From positions 629,277-693,276 of the forward strand of contig FN648785.1 of NCBI GenBank assembly GCA_000310025.1: a stretch of DNA of 64,000 nt, written 5' to 3'. Below are positions 22,701 to 33,181 of this stretch, in pieces. Origin of the DNA: Ectocarpus siliculosus. Lineage: Eukaryota; Sar; Phaeophyceae; Ectocarpales; Ectocarpaceae. Position 1 is the first letter of the stretch. Every line of letters starts with the position of its first letter. The notes beneath the pieces were generated by a model. That model did not search any database. It was not told where the DNA came from and saw only the letters and a list, made by a program, of their open reading frames with translations. Both the position numbers and the translations under genes were made by a program.

Positions 22701-25700
22701 GATAGGAAGCCAGCTATGGTAGTACGTACGTACGCTCTCACGATGCGCTTCTTCCGGAGCGCATTTCGCAAAAATAGGCACAAACGTACGTATTCCAGTC
22801 CATCCAGCCAGAATATCTCGAAGTTCTACAACCCTGCATGCTTTCTCTCTTCTCTCACGTCCGAGATGCGACCGAGGTCTGTGGCCTTTAGGAAGAACTC
22901 GTACTTGTCCTTCTCGGTTCCCAAGATAAACTTCTTAGAGTTTTCCTGGTCCAGGACCGCCACGGGGTTGTCCACCTATAACATAATACCAGCCGGCACC
23001 AGCAACAAGTTGCAATAACACACGGCGTGAACGACCGAGCGAGGTGAGTTGAGTACTACACTTCGGAGCATGACATCATCAAAGCCTAAGAAATGCTGCT
23101 CTACAGTATATCCGCAACCTTGCATCCATATTAGGTAAATAGTGGGAACAGAAACAGACATCGCTCACCTGGATGTTGAGAAACTCCAGCATCCTGAGGA
23201 GCTCCGCCTTGTTTGTCGACTTCACCTTTATTGACACGTGACATGCAGAGTAGAGTAGGTAGAGTTGTCAGGTAAGCAGCGGAGCGGGCGCCAATACCGG
23301 GGTGAACGGTCGCAGGTCCGAGAGATTGGTTAGAGCTCATGTGGCAAAGCACCAGAATTAACAATGTCCGCGTCTTGTGCGTACGCTACAGCGGCAGCTC
23401 ACGCAAAGAGCAATGGCTGGAGTAGCTTCACGTACGAGGCCACGCTTGGCACGCGCTGGCTAATTGAATACGGCTTCAGCAGGTGATTCAAGCAAGCTTA
23501 GCTACCCAAGGCGTCTTTCGCCAAGCAAAATGGGGGCAATGAACGCCGTAGAGGAAAGGACGGGTGAACCGTTGCTTCAACATGTAACGCAACTACCACA
23601 GTGAGACTTTTCTGTGCCAACCCGGAGGAGCTTCTCAACAAAGGAAGCAAGGCTGAAGACAGGTAGACACTGCGAGCGACAGATAGTTGATCAATATGAG
23701 GAATTTCAAAAAGTCGAAACAAAAATCGCAACACAAGCGTAAGGTAGACGGTGAAATGAGCACATTGCCGCAAACTGCTCACCACAAAAAACTTCTCTCC
23801 AAATGCAAATCCAAACAGAAGAGCAGTTCGGTATTCATATACGAACGTGACAATTTTCTGCGTGTTCCGGGTACACAACAAGCCCCCCATTCTTTGCTCA
23901 ACAAACACCACAGCACACCTTTGACGACGAAAAAACAACCAGCATCCACCTTCGCCCAAAAAACATCAAACCCGATGAAATCCAGCACCAAGTGTAGCTG
24001 TTGCGCGAAACGCATGCCATCGTCGATGCAGTCTACCAATCAAGTGCACCAACAACAGGAGCCACACGAGATCGACAGCAGTAGCCCAGGGCAAGCACGC
24101 ACCCGTTACCTTTCTGTCGTGCCCCAGGAGTGCGAAGCCTCCTCCGCTGGGCTGTTTGATGGTCCTCCTGATGGTGATGGACTCCCCGTACTCCTCGAAC
24201 ATGAAGCCGTGCTCGGTGTTGAGGAGGGTCACCTCCAGGACGGCATCTCCCTTCCAACCGTGCCTAAAAAAACAAACATCAAACCAAGCGTACTCACAAT
24301 TAAAGGACACAACCAGAGCGCGATGCATCAACACCTGGAGAGGAACGCGCAGATGTCAGCCAGCTCCCCCGTACCCCCCACCGTGTGATACTTTCTTTGT
24401 GGCTTCCGTCCCGCGTATTCCTAGATCAGTCTCCATAAATCGGTACATGTTTGACGCACCAGATGCCGTTGGGAGCGAAACACGCGGCCACTTTTCTTTT
24501 CGACCCCGACCTGGTGCAGCCTTCTTTTTCCACACCAACATATTTGAGCCCAGAGATGCACAACGAAGCTTCGAGCACTGGCCATTGAGGAGCAACGCAT
24601 TCGACCTACTACAAGTACATGATAGTACCAATATCGTACCAGGTAGAACACGTATGGCAGGGACAGGATACGGTCTCGTTGGCGATGGTGCTAGAGTCAT
24701 GGCCACCCATGCTTCTAGCGAACAGAAACAACAGCAGTGTGATCATCACCCAGGCTCAGAGAAAACAGAAACAACAGCATTGACACACTTAGGACTAGCG
24801 GAAAGGTGCGACGCAGGTTGCCCAAAGCGCAGCCGACACGGTGCACCAATATCCGCGCGGGCGAGGTCTAACCCTAAACTTTGGACTCTGACCTGATGAA
24901 GTCCGCCATCTTCTTGGCCCTGTGGGTGAGGTGCGCCTTTGCTCCGAGGCAGATCTGCAGCGCTGCGAGGATGGCCGACTTTCCCGAACCGTTACGTCCG
25001 TTGATGAAGTTTACGTGCCTGGTCGCGAGAAGAGAAACAACAACGTTTATGAGCCAGACTTCCGAGTCAACAACACGCACTTTAAGAGCAAGGGTAATGA
25101 GGCTGGTACGTACCAGTTGGCAGGAGACCAATCCTATTCCCCTGGGCGACTCCGGGTGGTGCGTCAAACATACGGTAGGGTATACCGCAAGGTGTACCGT
25201 ATCCCGCCGATGTTGGAAAATAAACGGGACGGAAACAAGAGAAAATCTTAAGCATGTTTTCATACGTAAGACTCCATCCTATCGCTTGTGGCATGCAAAG
25301 TTTGCACGTTAACCAAGCTCTTGGCTTGCAGACTTTGCTGCTGCAGTGTTTTCTTAGGCTTATGCTCCGGCGATCAATACTTTCCTCCACACAAAAAAAT
25401 ATAATAACCCCAAACCGACAAAACAACAACAACAACAACAACAACAACAAAGCACTCAATTGCCACTGGAACAAAAGCCTGTAGCTTTTTCAATACGCAG
25501 AGAGAGGGTGCCAGGCAGGCAGGCAGGGAAAGCGTCGAGTGGTACAGTAGTATACATACAAAGAAAAAGAAAAGAAACTCACTTGCAAAGTGGAACGGAG
25601 AGCTTCCTGTGGCACATGAAGTTAGACACGTGAACCTTGAGCACCACACCGGCCTCCGGCTGTTCAGTCTTCCTCTTCCTCTTCTTGCCTGGACGTGACG

Positions 25701-28700
25701 GCAAGTGGAGGGTCAGTCATGTGTATCTGTGAAAAGGTGATATAGTGGAGGTCCTGACCTAAGGCGGTCAACAGAAGCCGAAACAAAGCCATAGACTAGT
25801 TAGTCAGCGCAAACTATTATAGTCTAATGGTTTGGTTGGGGCCTCTACAGGTCGAGGACTACGAAAATACGGTGGTTGCCCGCTGCAAGGAGGGTAACAC
25901 TCATTTGGCGAACACAGTTGACGGTATGACCCGGTTCTTGACGGTAACCGCCACTATTATCAGGACAGACCCCAGATCAAGGTAAGTACCAAACTTTAAC
26001 CCGTGTGGGGCGAGATCAAAATGGAACGAGCAAGCCACAAGCGGGAAATATGCAGTAGGTACACGAAGGACTCGGAAATATTTACTTCAACACCGATACA
26101 AACGGCGCGGAGCAGAGCACGCCGCCACGTACATACGATGAGGATTCGTTCCCTTTCCTACGCGGAGCCTGCCCAGGAGCAGGAGCAACAGCTGCTGGAC
26201 TGCGGCAACCACACCTTATTGCCCAAGGTGCACGTTCGTCACCACCAAATACCTCAAAAACATCCAACCATCTCCTCTTGCTGCCACAGCTGTCGTCCTC
26301 AAGAAATGGTAGTGGTGGTACAAGTTGTATCAGAATTCGGAATGCGTGCGAGGGGTGGAAGAAGAACAAGAGCACTTACCTCTCTGGCTTCTTTCGTCGG
26401 TTGGCGGCGGCGGTAACCTGACCGCCTCCCAAACCGCAGCAACGCCTCTACGAGGCGCCTCTCCACCAACTCCACCCGGCGGTCTGATTGAAACAACAAC
26501 GTCGATATCGATGCGTTCGACGGTCGTGTTTCGCTTCCATGCTGAACGTGACGTGTTATTGACCTTGGCTTCCTTCGCCACATACACCATAGTCCGTCGA
26601 CAACCCGAAACGAAGGCCTTACGAAGAAAAAAAATAATATGCATGTACCAGCAGAGACCTTTTCACAACAGGCCCTTGAGAATTTGTCCAGATTGAACAA
26701 TACGCACACTGAAGAAAAGTTTGTGAGTAACGCGTCATGTCTCATGTGCGAAAAAAAATGTCCACTCTCAACATAGTTCATGTCGTCATCCTGTCCCGTA
26801 GGTCTAGGCCAACTGCGGCAAGGATCTCGAACTTTTGCTACCAAAGGCTAGCTACATAGTGCAAGCAACAAGCTGGACACTACATTAGGGGGGAGGGGGT
26901 GTTGCCGACCAGAGAAACACCTCGTGAGCCGAAATACGCAGTTGCCCAGACTTGGGATATTTCACTACAAGCGAAACACCCACCCGTTGAAAAACAATTG
27001 ACTTCATGACAGCAGCAACTGAAGCAACACACTCCGAACACAAATACTCGTACAACCAGTCTTCTTGCCACTGCTATCAGCATCAGTACGTTGATATTTC
27101 GTGGTAGCCGGGCAGGATATTGAACCCATCCCCCGCTCGACAATGCCCAACCTGCTGCGGAGCCAAGCCGTTGACACACACGGTGCAGTAGCAGCAAACC
27201 ATTCGGTTCGACAGACGGTAGCTCTCACTGCAGTTGCAAACTCTCAAACTCAAACACGCCCCCTCGAAATCGTGGCCCTTCCTTTCGATACCCAAGCCGT
27301 GCAAAAGCCGGTCATGCCAACAACAGTCGCGAAACCCGGGGGACTGGCCTGCTGAGTGCCTGTTCCTGCTGGTCCCGTTCCTCTTCTTGCCCCCTCTCGG
27401 AATCCTCGCCTCCCTCCTGCCCCCCCCCATCGTTCCCTTTATCCTCGTCGCGGGGCCCTTTCTCCTGCTCCTGACCGGGACCAAGGTTGAGCGAAGTATC
27501 AGAGTAACCAAAAATACTAAACATAACACGAGGGGGCGGCAAGGGTATAGTAGTATAGTCGAAGTCCCCCTAGGGTAACTTAAGTCCCAGACCGCCCTAT
27601 CCCTACAGGGGCACGCGCCCTATTCACAAGAGAAACGAAACGACTTGATTGCTCTTATCCGTGCCAAGCGATTTCACCCGCCGTGTACCGCCCACCCAAT
27701 GGAGGGACCCCGACGGTAAGATGGTAAGGCAACATCATTGCGGAACGAAAGCAGGGTACGGTACGGTACGGGCAACTGAGGACAAGGACAAGTCACACCG
27801 ACACGGGCAGCGACAACCGCCAAACCGTCCCGAAAGAAAGTTGTTCGACGTTTTCGAAAAGCAAAGAATGGGTTTGAAAGGCCTTCCTTTGTTGTGTCGA
27901 GACAAGACGCGAAATCTCGCTTCGGCGGTACAAAATACATCCATTAGATAGAGGGGTCGTGGGGTGCCAGATGGGGCCAACCCTACGCAACAGTCCGACT
28001 GGCTGCCTGCGCATTGGACACGCACCTTAATCCTGTTCTCGTAGGGGGCCTCTGAACAGCCCTTGCTTTAGATACAGAACGTGAAAGTATGGTGTTTCCT
28101 TGATTCGTAACGCCCTTTTTACGTTTTCACGCCTTCAGGTGGGGGCAGCCCGGTCGGCGGGAACAAACGACGAACTCTCGCCGGCTACCTAGTAATATGT
28201 ACCATAGGTGTGTGAGGATAGACAGCGACAGTTCTGCCGGTTGCACTTCGTAGCGTCCAGGTTCTGGCACATCTACCACAGTATTCGAGTCTTGTGCTTG
28301 TAATTTACGAATACTGTACCACAGCCCCTCCATTCTCTTTTCATGTTTGGGTTTCTCCGCCCTACTGTATGCATACGTTGCCCTTAACAATTGTGTTCCA
28401 ATATCTTATTCGCTTTTCACGAGACATGGGAGCCTTAGGTATACAAAGGGTTTCCTTCGCCAAACCCTTGCTTGGTTTGACTAACCTTGGGTGTGCCTGT
28501 GCCTGTGACCACGGGATTTCTTGGAAGAGGAGATGGTGAATGGAGGTCAGGATGCGTTTGCGACACAAAGACCACGACAACAGCCCCATATCATGCAATA
28601 AACCACCCTTCATGACCACGGAAAGCACGAAAGTTTCGGCAAAAATGGAACCATCAAACGAGAAGGAACTAAACCAGCAGGGAGAGCGGGTCCATCGCTT

Positions 28701-28794
28701 GACTTCATATTGTACCTGCTCTTGCTCCTGCTCTTTTCTGCCTAGGAGCCCTTCCTCCTCCTCCTGCGGATGCTGCCGCTGCTGCCGCTGCTGT

Positions 28795-28834
<40 letters not shown>

Positions 28835-31605
28835 CCTGGTTGTTTAGTAGCTCTTCCTCTTCTTCCTCCTCTTCCCCCTCCTCCTCCTCCTCCTCCTCCT
28901 CCTCCTCCTCCTCCTCCTCCTCCTCCTCTTCCCCCTCCTGCGGCTGCGGCTGCTGCGGCTGTTGCTGTTGCTGCTGCTGCTGCTGCTGCTCTAGATAGTC
29001 TGGTAGCTCTTCTTCCTCCTCCTCCTCTTCCTCGAGCTCCAGCCTGCTATCGTCATCGGGATTGGCCGCGCGTTTTCCCTTGCCCTTTGGCCTTGGAGCT
29101 AAACACGCACATGGTACACGGATCAACGGCAGGCGTTTGCCAGCCCCAGGTCAGTTCTCGGGAACCGCGGGGAACACGTGGCATCAGTGGAGTACGGCTC
29201 ACTACAGCGCGTTGGCCAATGTGCTAGCACTTCGTTTTGATGACCTTTCGGATACCAACGTGAATATCTCAATAATGATGCCAACATTTTCGAACAGGGT
29301 CGAATACAAAGTTCAGATTCACGGGGCTAACAGAGAAAGGCTGGTAGCACGATGACTGCCAGAGACGCCCATCGTCAAACAGCGCGAGCGTGTCATACTC
29401 GGCTTTCGCCGTGCGGTCCCGGCATGCACCCATCCGCCACCAACTCTTAACGCCAACCCTTGGCATTGACATCTGCACTTGCGGAGCGGACGATGTGCAT
29501 AGGTGTTGCGCGTATGGCAGCATCTGTACCCTTCATTCTCAACGCATTCCAGGGAGAGAAGAGAATACTGTACAACAATACCCGGCATGTTCATCGAGAC
29601 TACTTCACCAGCTCGAGTGGTAATTGTTGGGAGCCCATTGAGGGGGTAATACTTAGTACAGTAGTGAATTTGCGGGCAAGAGAACGATGTGGCAGAATAG
29701 GGGGGTTTCCCGTACAAGGGTGCTGGGGATAATTGGCTACCTGGCTGTTGGTCCGCGGCCACGACTTGACCGCCATTACCATCATTACCATCATCATCGT
29801 CACCACCATCATCCTCTCCGTCCGTCTCGGGAGTTGCCGCCGGTGATGGTGATGGTGATGGTGGTGGTGGTGGTGGTTGTGGTATCGGTGCTGGTGTCAA
29901 GGCGGTCAGGTCTTCCACGTCAGTTTCCGGGACATCGTCTTGGGTAAGGTCTATGCATCCGCCGTTGTTGTCCTCAGACGCTGCCCCAGGTCCGTCGGAC
30001 AGCCGTGGTATCTTCCGCGATCGTTCCGCACCGCCCTTCAATAACCGTACCGAAAATAACCATACCGGGAATAAAACGGGGGGTCGGTCGGTTCGGTGTA
30101 AAGAGCGAACGAGAGGCAGTTCNNNNNNNNNNNNNNNNNNNNNNNNNNNNNNNNNNNNNNNNNNNNNNNNNNNNNNNNNNNNNNNNNNNNNNNNNNNNNN
30201 NNNNNNNNNNNNNNNNNNNNNNNNNNNNNNNNNNNNNNNNNNNNNNNNNNNNNNNNNNNNNNNNNNNNNNNNNNNNNNNNNNNNNNNNNNNNNNNNNNNN
30301 NNNNNNNNNNNNNNNNNNNNNNNNNNNNNNNNNNNNNNNNNNCCCCGGTGGTCGCGGGGAATGCACAGGAAGTGGGCACCGGTCCCCTGCCACCCGGGGG
30401 GGGGGGGGGGGTGTATTCGGACATGGCCGGCCGTTTACTTTTCGACTTGGCGCTCAGCTCGGCGGAGGGGTGCCAAAGGAGTGTACGATCCCATTCTGTC
30501 ATTTCCTTCTTCCGCACAGTCCCATCGGTCGTTTGACTCCCTCTTCGCGCGATTCACTCATTTTTGGCCTCATCGTATATTAATGTTCCGCTGCTGGACC
30601 AATTACAGTCAATCTGGGCTTGTTTCTCAGGGCCGCTGGGTGGGGAACACGTTAGCTTGTAACGTGTAACTTTAACAGCAAGAGACAATCGCCGATGAAC
30701 GCTGAACCTTCGGATGAATATCTCTCTGATTTTTTTTGGCAAGTTGTTGCGTTGTTGCCCTCGCTCGACGGTGGTCGGTTCAAAAACAAAGAAACCTTCA
30801 TGTATGCACTTGTAGATGCTTCGTACGGAAACGACCAAGACTTAATTTATCCAGCCCTGCGGGACTGTCATCTCGCGTCTCTCGCGGGAGGCTAGATTCT
30901 CCATAATGTACGTCGCCATTTTTTCGACGGTTCCGAAGGAAGGCCCCCTAGACTTTTGGTGTGTAATTTTCAAAAATTCAAAAAATTGCAAATTGGTTCG
31001 TTGTGGCGGAATCTCACCGCCCAAACACCATCGCAGAGGAGGTTTGCCTCACGCCTCATGCATGGACGACAGTAGCTGGAAAGCAGCTTGCCCAGCATGC
31101 AGCACACGGGTTGAAACACGACACACACATGGCACCAGCCATCATGGCGATCGGACACGACTAGGCGTTTGATTTGATATGCACAACGGGAGGGGGGAGC
31201 GATGAATCCTGTCGACACCAGACAGAACCCGACCCTTGAGAGCTTGAGAGGGCCGCGAGCAAAATGTGAAACTTGAACTTGTCAGTCGACTGCTATAACG
31301 TGCTTATGCCAACGCCTTTTGCTGTACGCTCTACGCCTGTGGCCAGTAGTAAGCGGCATGGTGCTGAAGCGCAACTAGCGAGAAGCGAGCCACGTGTCCT
31401 TCTTTTTCGTGAATGGGAAACGGGGAGTTGGTGCCTGTCATCATGCGGGAAACATGTTGGTTGATGAGGTATTCAGCATGTGTAATGTAAGCGACCAGAC
31501 CTCTCTCACTCTCTGTCTCTCTTCGGCTACTGCTGTACGTTAGACACTCACCTCCTGCGTCTCAGGCGAGAGTTTAATCTCGCTGCTTCGCCTTGTTGGT
31601 GCCAT
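5409..31605 (-). CDS. SMC6: SMC6-like structural maintenance of chromosomes protein, copy B
   Basis: ATPase subunit of the nuclear SMC5/6 complex (DNA repair, replication-fork and recombination control). Exons in gene order: 31552-31605, 29741-30035, 28716-29098, tentative 27410-27470, 25583-25688, 24893-25018, 24110-24263, 23169-23225, 22859-22975, 22087-22160, 21626-21713, 21058-21149, 20375-20465, 19746-19872, 19190-19293, 18497-18637, 18092-18211, 16278-16396, 15663-15825, 14900-15007, 14548-14672, 13222-13366, 12482-12637, 12068-12181, 11318-11425, 10298-10471, 9041-9112, 8543-8658, 7707-7787, 6870-7040, 6338-6455, 5409-5525. Phases agree throughout. With the tentative exon the product is about 1358 residues. 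The start is MAPTRR, matching copy C. Walker A, hinge, LSGGEKS and Walker B ([10 protein letters not shown]) are intact. The weak point is the acidic N-terminal tail around exon 4. Confidence 0.9.
8543..13366 (-). CDS. Copy B exons 22-28: second coiled-coil arm
   Basis: Exons of 145, 156, 114, 108, 174, 72 and 116 bases encode charged helix. Exon 22 begins [13 protein letters not shown] right after the hinge. Exon 23 contains [20 protein letters not shown], almost identical to copy C. The rest is diverged. Only exon 26 differs in length (174 against 177). Confidence 0.86.
9791..9837. repeat. Interstitial telomeric repeat flanked by 12-bp direct repeat
   Basis: A 23-bp block of CCCTAA-type repeats (TTAGGG on the minus strand) at 9803-9825 sits between two copies of ACAAAGGACGCT, at 9791-9802 and 9826-9837. 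It lies in intron 26 of copy B. The structure suggests repair of a staggered double-strand break with telomeric sequence added. Confidence 0.85.
10225..10278. repeat. Heptamer microsatellite (TATACTG)n
   Basis: Nearly eight perfect copies of TATACTG begin about 18 bases inside intron 26 of copy B, just after the exon 26 donor. The unit contains GTATAC palindromes, so the array can fold. Confidence 0.95.
13780..13879. other. Assembly gap of 100 N
   Basis: Exactly 100 unknown bases between copy B exons 22 and 21. The round number suggests an arbitrary gap size. Confidence 0.99.
13880..14540. other. Probable low-quality sequence duplicate of 13158-13779
   Basis: This stretch follows 13158-13779 base by base, but isolated bases are replaced by copies of their neighbours, giving runs of G, C, A and T (ends in a C run at about 14490-14535). 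It even mirrors exon 22 of copy B in unreadable form. A genuine duplication would not mutate that way. It looks like a smeared read tail joined after a gap, so intron 21 is really shorter and 13880-14540 should not be annotated as biology. Confidence 0.85.
14548..18211 (-). CDS. Copy B exons 17-21: hinge domain
   Basis: Exon 17 (18092-18211) enters the hinge. Exon 18 (16278-16396) has [15 protein letters not shown], the clearest SMC6 hinge signature. Exons 19-21 (15663-15825, 14900-15007, 14548-14672) complete the domain with [29 protein letters not shown] and GGKSCSKF. The hinge pairs with SMC5. Exon 21 appears to end at a GC donor (CACAG|GCGAGC). Intron 17 contains a 5S rRNA gene on the other strand. 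Confidence 0.88.
16856..16973 (+). rRNA. 5S ribosomal RNA gene
   Basis: A 118-base sequence whose first and last nine bases pair completely (AGGAACGGC with GCTGTTCCT, one G-U). It contains the internal pol III promoter in recognisable form: A box AAGTTAAGCGGCGTCGGG and C box GGTGGGGGACCACGTGGGAA. It ends directly in a run of six T, a pol III terminator. These match the general 5S rRNA consensus. It is a single dispersed copy inside an intron of copy B, antisense to it. Whether it is expressed or a well-preserved dispersed copy cannot be told from sequence. Confidence 0.87.
16973..16978 (+). terminator. Pol III T-run terminator of the 5S gene
   Basis: Six consecutive T begin at the last base of the mature 5S sequence, as in typical RNA polymerase III units. 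Confidence 0.8.
18497..22160 (-). CDS. Copy B exons 10-16: first coiled-coil arm
   Basis: Seven exons of 74, 88, 92, 91, 127, 104 and 141 bases encode almost uninterrupted charged helix with Leu/Ala heptad character and no cysteine-rich or hydrophobic segment. One stretch, IEWAVV, matches a word seen at the equivalent place in other SMC6 proteins. All lengths equal those of copy C although the amino-acid sequences are mostly unlike, as expected for a coiled coil free to drift. Confidence 0.85.
19600..19780 (-). repeat. Tandem duplication of exon-14/intron junction in copy B
   Basis: The last part of exon 14 with its donor (plus-strand AAAACTCAC followed by TTGTCC..TTCGC.CCGTCTCG) at about 19706-19780 is repeated, about 80% alike, at about 19600-19675 with 103-base spacing. 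The repeats also share CCAGATCTACCACCAGATCTAC words. The second copy lies inside intron 14 and carries a decoy donor. Confidence 0.7.
22053..22073. repeat. CT dinucleotide microsatellite
   Basis: About ten CT units in intron 10 of copy B, close to the exon 10 donor. Confidence 0.95.
22859..25688 (-). CDS. Copy B exons 5-9: N-terminal ATPase head
   Basis: Exon 5 encodes a basic stretch and then NFMCHRKL, the first strand of SMC6 heads. Exon 6 (24893-25018) carries the Walker A loop GRNGSGKS and [14 protein letters not shown]. Exon 7 (24110-24263) encodes the [20 protein letters not shown] to KQPSGGGF block typical of SMC6. Exons 8-9 give [20 protein letters not shown], the Q-loop region. Exon lengths for 6-9 (126, 154, 57, 117) equal those of copy C. 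Confidence 0.92.
25422..25450. repeat. ACA trinucleotide microsatellite
   Basis: About nine perfect AAC/ACA units in intron 5 of copy B. Confidence 0.95.
25689..28715 (-). other. Large intron region between copy B exons 3 and 5
   Basis: About 3 kb that must contain one small exon (tentatively 27410-27470). I see no other gene. Short ORFs on both strands lack similarity or consistent splice signals. Confidence 0.55.
27410..27470 (-). CDS. Copy B tentative exon 4 (acidic/charged linker)
   Basis: Exons 3 and 5 differ in phase, so an exon of 3n+1 bases is needed between them. This 61-base segment starts after GGTCAG, is in phase 0, encodes EQEKGPRDEDKGNDGGGQEG, and would end at a GC donor (GGAG|GCGAGG) in the right phase. 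The sequence resembles the charged exon 4 of copy C only in composition. A 38-base segment at 26380-26417 with good splice signals is an alternative, but does not fit the phase alone. Confidence 0.35.
28716..31605 (-). CDS. Copy B exons 1-3: low-complexity N-terminal tail
   Basis: Exon 1 (31552-31605) encodes 18 residues beginning MAPTRRSSE and ends at GAG|GTGAGT. Exon 2 (29741-30035) is rich in Asp, Gly and Pro, with a proline run and an Asp/Gly run. Exon 3 (28716-29098) encodes GKGKR followed by long alternating poly-Glu and poly-Gln tracts, and ends at CAG|GTACAA. The tail precedes the ATPase head and is much longer than in copy C. Such tails are disordered and their function is unknown. 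The 220-N gap lies in intron 1, between exons 1 and 2. Confidence 0.75.
30036..31551 (-). other. Intron 1 of copy B, containing the 220-N gap
   Basis: Runs from the exon 1 donor (GAG|GTGAGT) to the exon 2 acceptor (TTGAAG|GGCGGT). A short G run at 30397-30409 follows the gap. Nothing else recognisable. Confidence 0.7.
30123..30342. other. Assembly gap of 220 N
   Basis: 220 unknown bases in intron 1 of copy B. A sized gap rather than a fixed placeholder. Confidence 0.99.
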
Positions 31606-31802
31606 GCTCCCGGGCTGAGGCGAGCAAATGATCACCTCATAGCTCAACAGCAGTCACCTGTCACCCAGGAACCGGCTATTCGCAGGGGCTCCGGGAAAAG
31701 CTAGAATACGATAGGTGCCTACCCCCTCCGGCACTGATTCATAGACGGTTCAGTTTTGTTCTTCTTCTCCAGGACCACGTCAATACTACTGCTGTTGCTG
31801 CT

Positions 31803-31868
31803 GTAGCTACGTATGTGTAGCTACGTATGTTTAGCTAGGGTATGTGTAGCTAGCTATGTATGTATGCA
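31803..31868. repeat. TAGCTACGTATGT imperfect repeat
   Basis: Three to four copies of GTAGCTACGTATGT and variants, 200-260 bases upstream of the copy B start codon. The units are partly palindromic. Confidence 0.75.
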
Positions 31869-32588
31869 TACGGGTGATGAGGACGCCCCCGCTTTCAGGG
31901 TTCGGCTGGAAATGACTACCTCCATCGTACCTTGGCTTTTAGTCCGAACTGCGAGCGGTGCGTGCGTGTGTTCCCTCTCTTCATTGATTGAGCCATCATC
32001 ATAAATCTCATCACCACCGAGAACCAAGCGCTCCGGGCGCTACAAAATAGATTGTAGTATTTCTGTCACGTGATAAGAGGTGTACGAATTGAATGAAGCC
32101 GAAGTCCACGGCCGGTGCGCAAGGAAGTATGACCCAAAAATATTGACTGTACGTTGAATGTCCCATCATTGCATATCATTTTGTTTGGTGTCCGACATTT
32201 TTCACGGCGCCGTCCACGGGCCATTCACACTCAGCATTAGCATCATCATCATCAGCAGCAAGTAGCAGCGTTTGCGCCTGTAGGACAGGTCACATCCATT
32301 CGCCAAGAAACACACTCTACAAGTAGTACATGTTATGGCTCACTCGTAGGCACAATTAACATGGCCACCCACAAAAACAGCCAAAAGAGGGCACCGGCCG
32401 CTTCCTTCAAGTAGCACGGATAAATAGTCGTCCAAGGCGTCCAAACAAGACGACGTCGGGCCGACGAGAATGAATGGACAGACCGCCGGGGGACAACCGG
32501 CTTCAATCAGTGAAAATAAGTTGTTTTGAAGCAAGGTAAGATCGTTAAGTCAGGAACAAATGCGAAGAGAAACAAAAAAAGATGAAAA

Positions 32589-32609
32589 ACACACACACAC
32601 ACACACACA
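32589..32609. repeat. CA dinucleotide microsatellite
   Basis: About ten AC units in the spacer between copies C and B. Confidence 0.93.
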
Positions 32610-33181
32610 ACACAATAATACTACCCCTAAAGGGAGGATATCCTCAACTCCTAAAATTTGACGGCAAGTTACAAATTAAAGCTGCGATGCTACTACTGTC
32701 TACTGTACTGCATCACACGGGGCCATACAGTAGCGCACCCGCACGCAAACCGCACACACAACGAGTCATTAAGCACACCAGTCTTCGGAAAGCAGCACAT
32801 CCACTGCTAGCCGTACGATAAAATGCCACATGAAAAGCTGCAACAATTTGCACCGAACAACACCTCACCATCCATGAGACATTGACACCCAACGAAACGA
32901 CCCCCCCCACGATACCCTTTAAATGACAAAAATACGCTCGTCAAAATGAATGGGACGTCCTGTCCACACCCGTGTGCCCTCCAGCCGGCAAGCGCATTTT
33001 CGCCGCCCCTAATCACTGCCATACACGCATCATATGATAAAAAAAAAAGCCAAGACTTGAGCCTGTCACTAGCAGACAGGAGTAGGACCTGCAGGCCCCG
33101 ACGGCAGTAAATCGTAGCCAGCGTAGATTCTAGTCGGCTTGGACAAGGCCGAAACCAGCGACAAGAAGACCGCTTGTTGTC

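Larger units (their letters stand above)
31606..33181. other. Spacer between SMC6 copies C and B
   Basis: Only 1.6 kb separates the stop codon of copy C from the start codon of copy B, so it should hold the 3' end of C and the promoter of B. It contains a GTAGCTACGTATGT-like imperfect repeat (31803-31868) and a CA microsatellite (about 32589-32609). No TATA element or other gene is convincing. Confidence 0.65.

Noticed and set aside
23687-24388. 233-codon ORF on the plus strand
   Set aside because: It is antisense to exon 7 of copy B. Its openness comes from the conserved exon on the other strand.
26380-26417. 38-base segment with good acceptor and GTAAGT donor, considered as exon 4 of copy B
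   Set aside because: Its length does not satisfy the phase between exons 3 and 5 unless a further exon of 3n+2 bases exists; kept only as an alternative.
28540-28998. Ser/Cys-repeat ORF on the plus strand
   Set aside because: It is the complement of the poly-Gln/poly-Glu triplet repeats of copy B exon 3; only the minus-strand frame joins to neighbouring exons.
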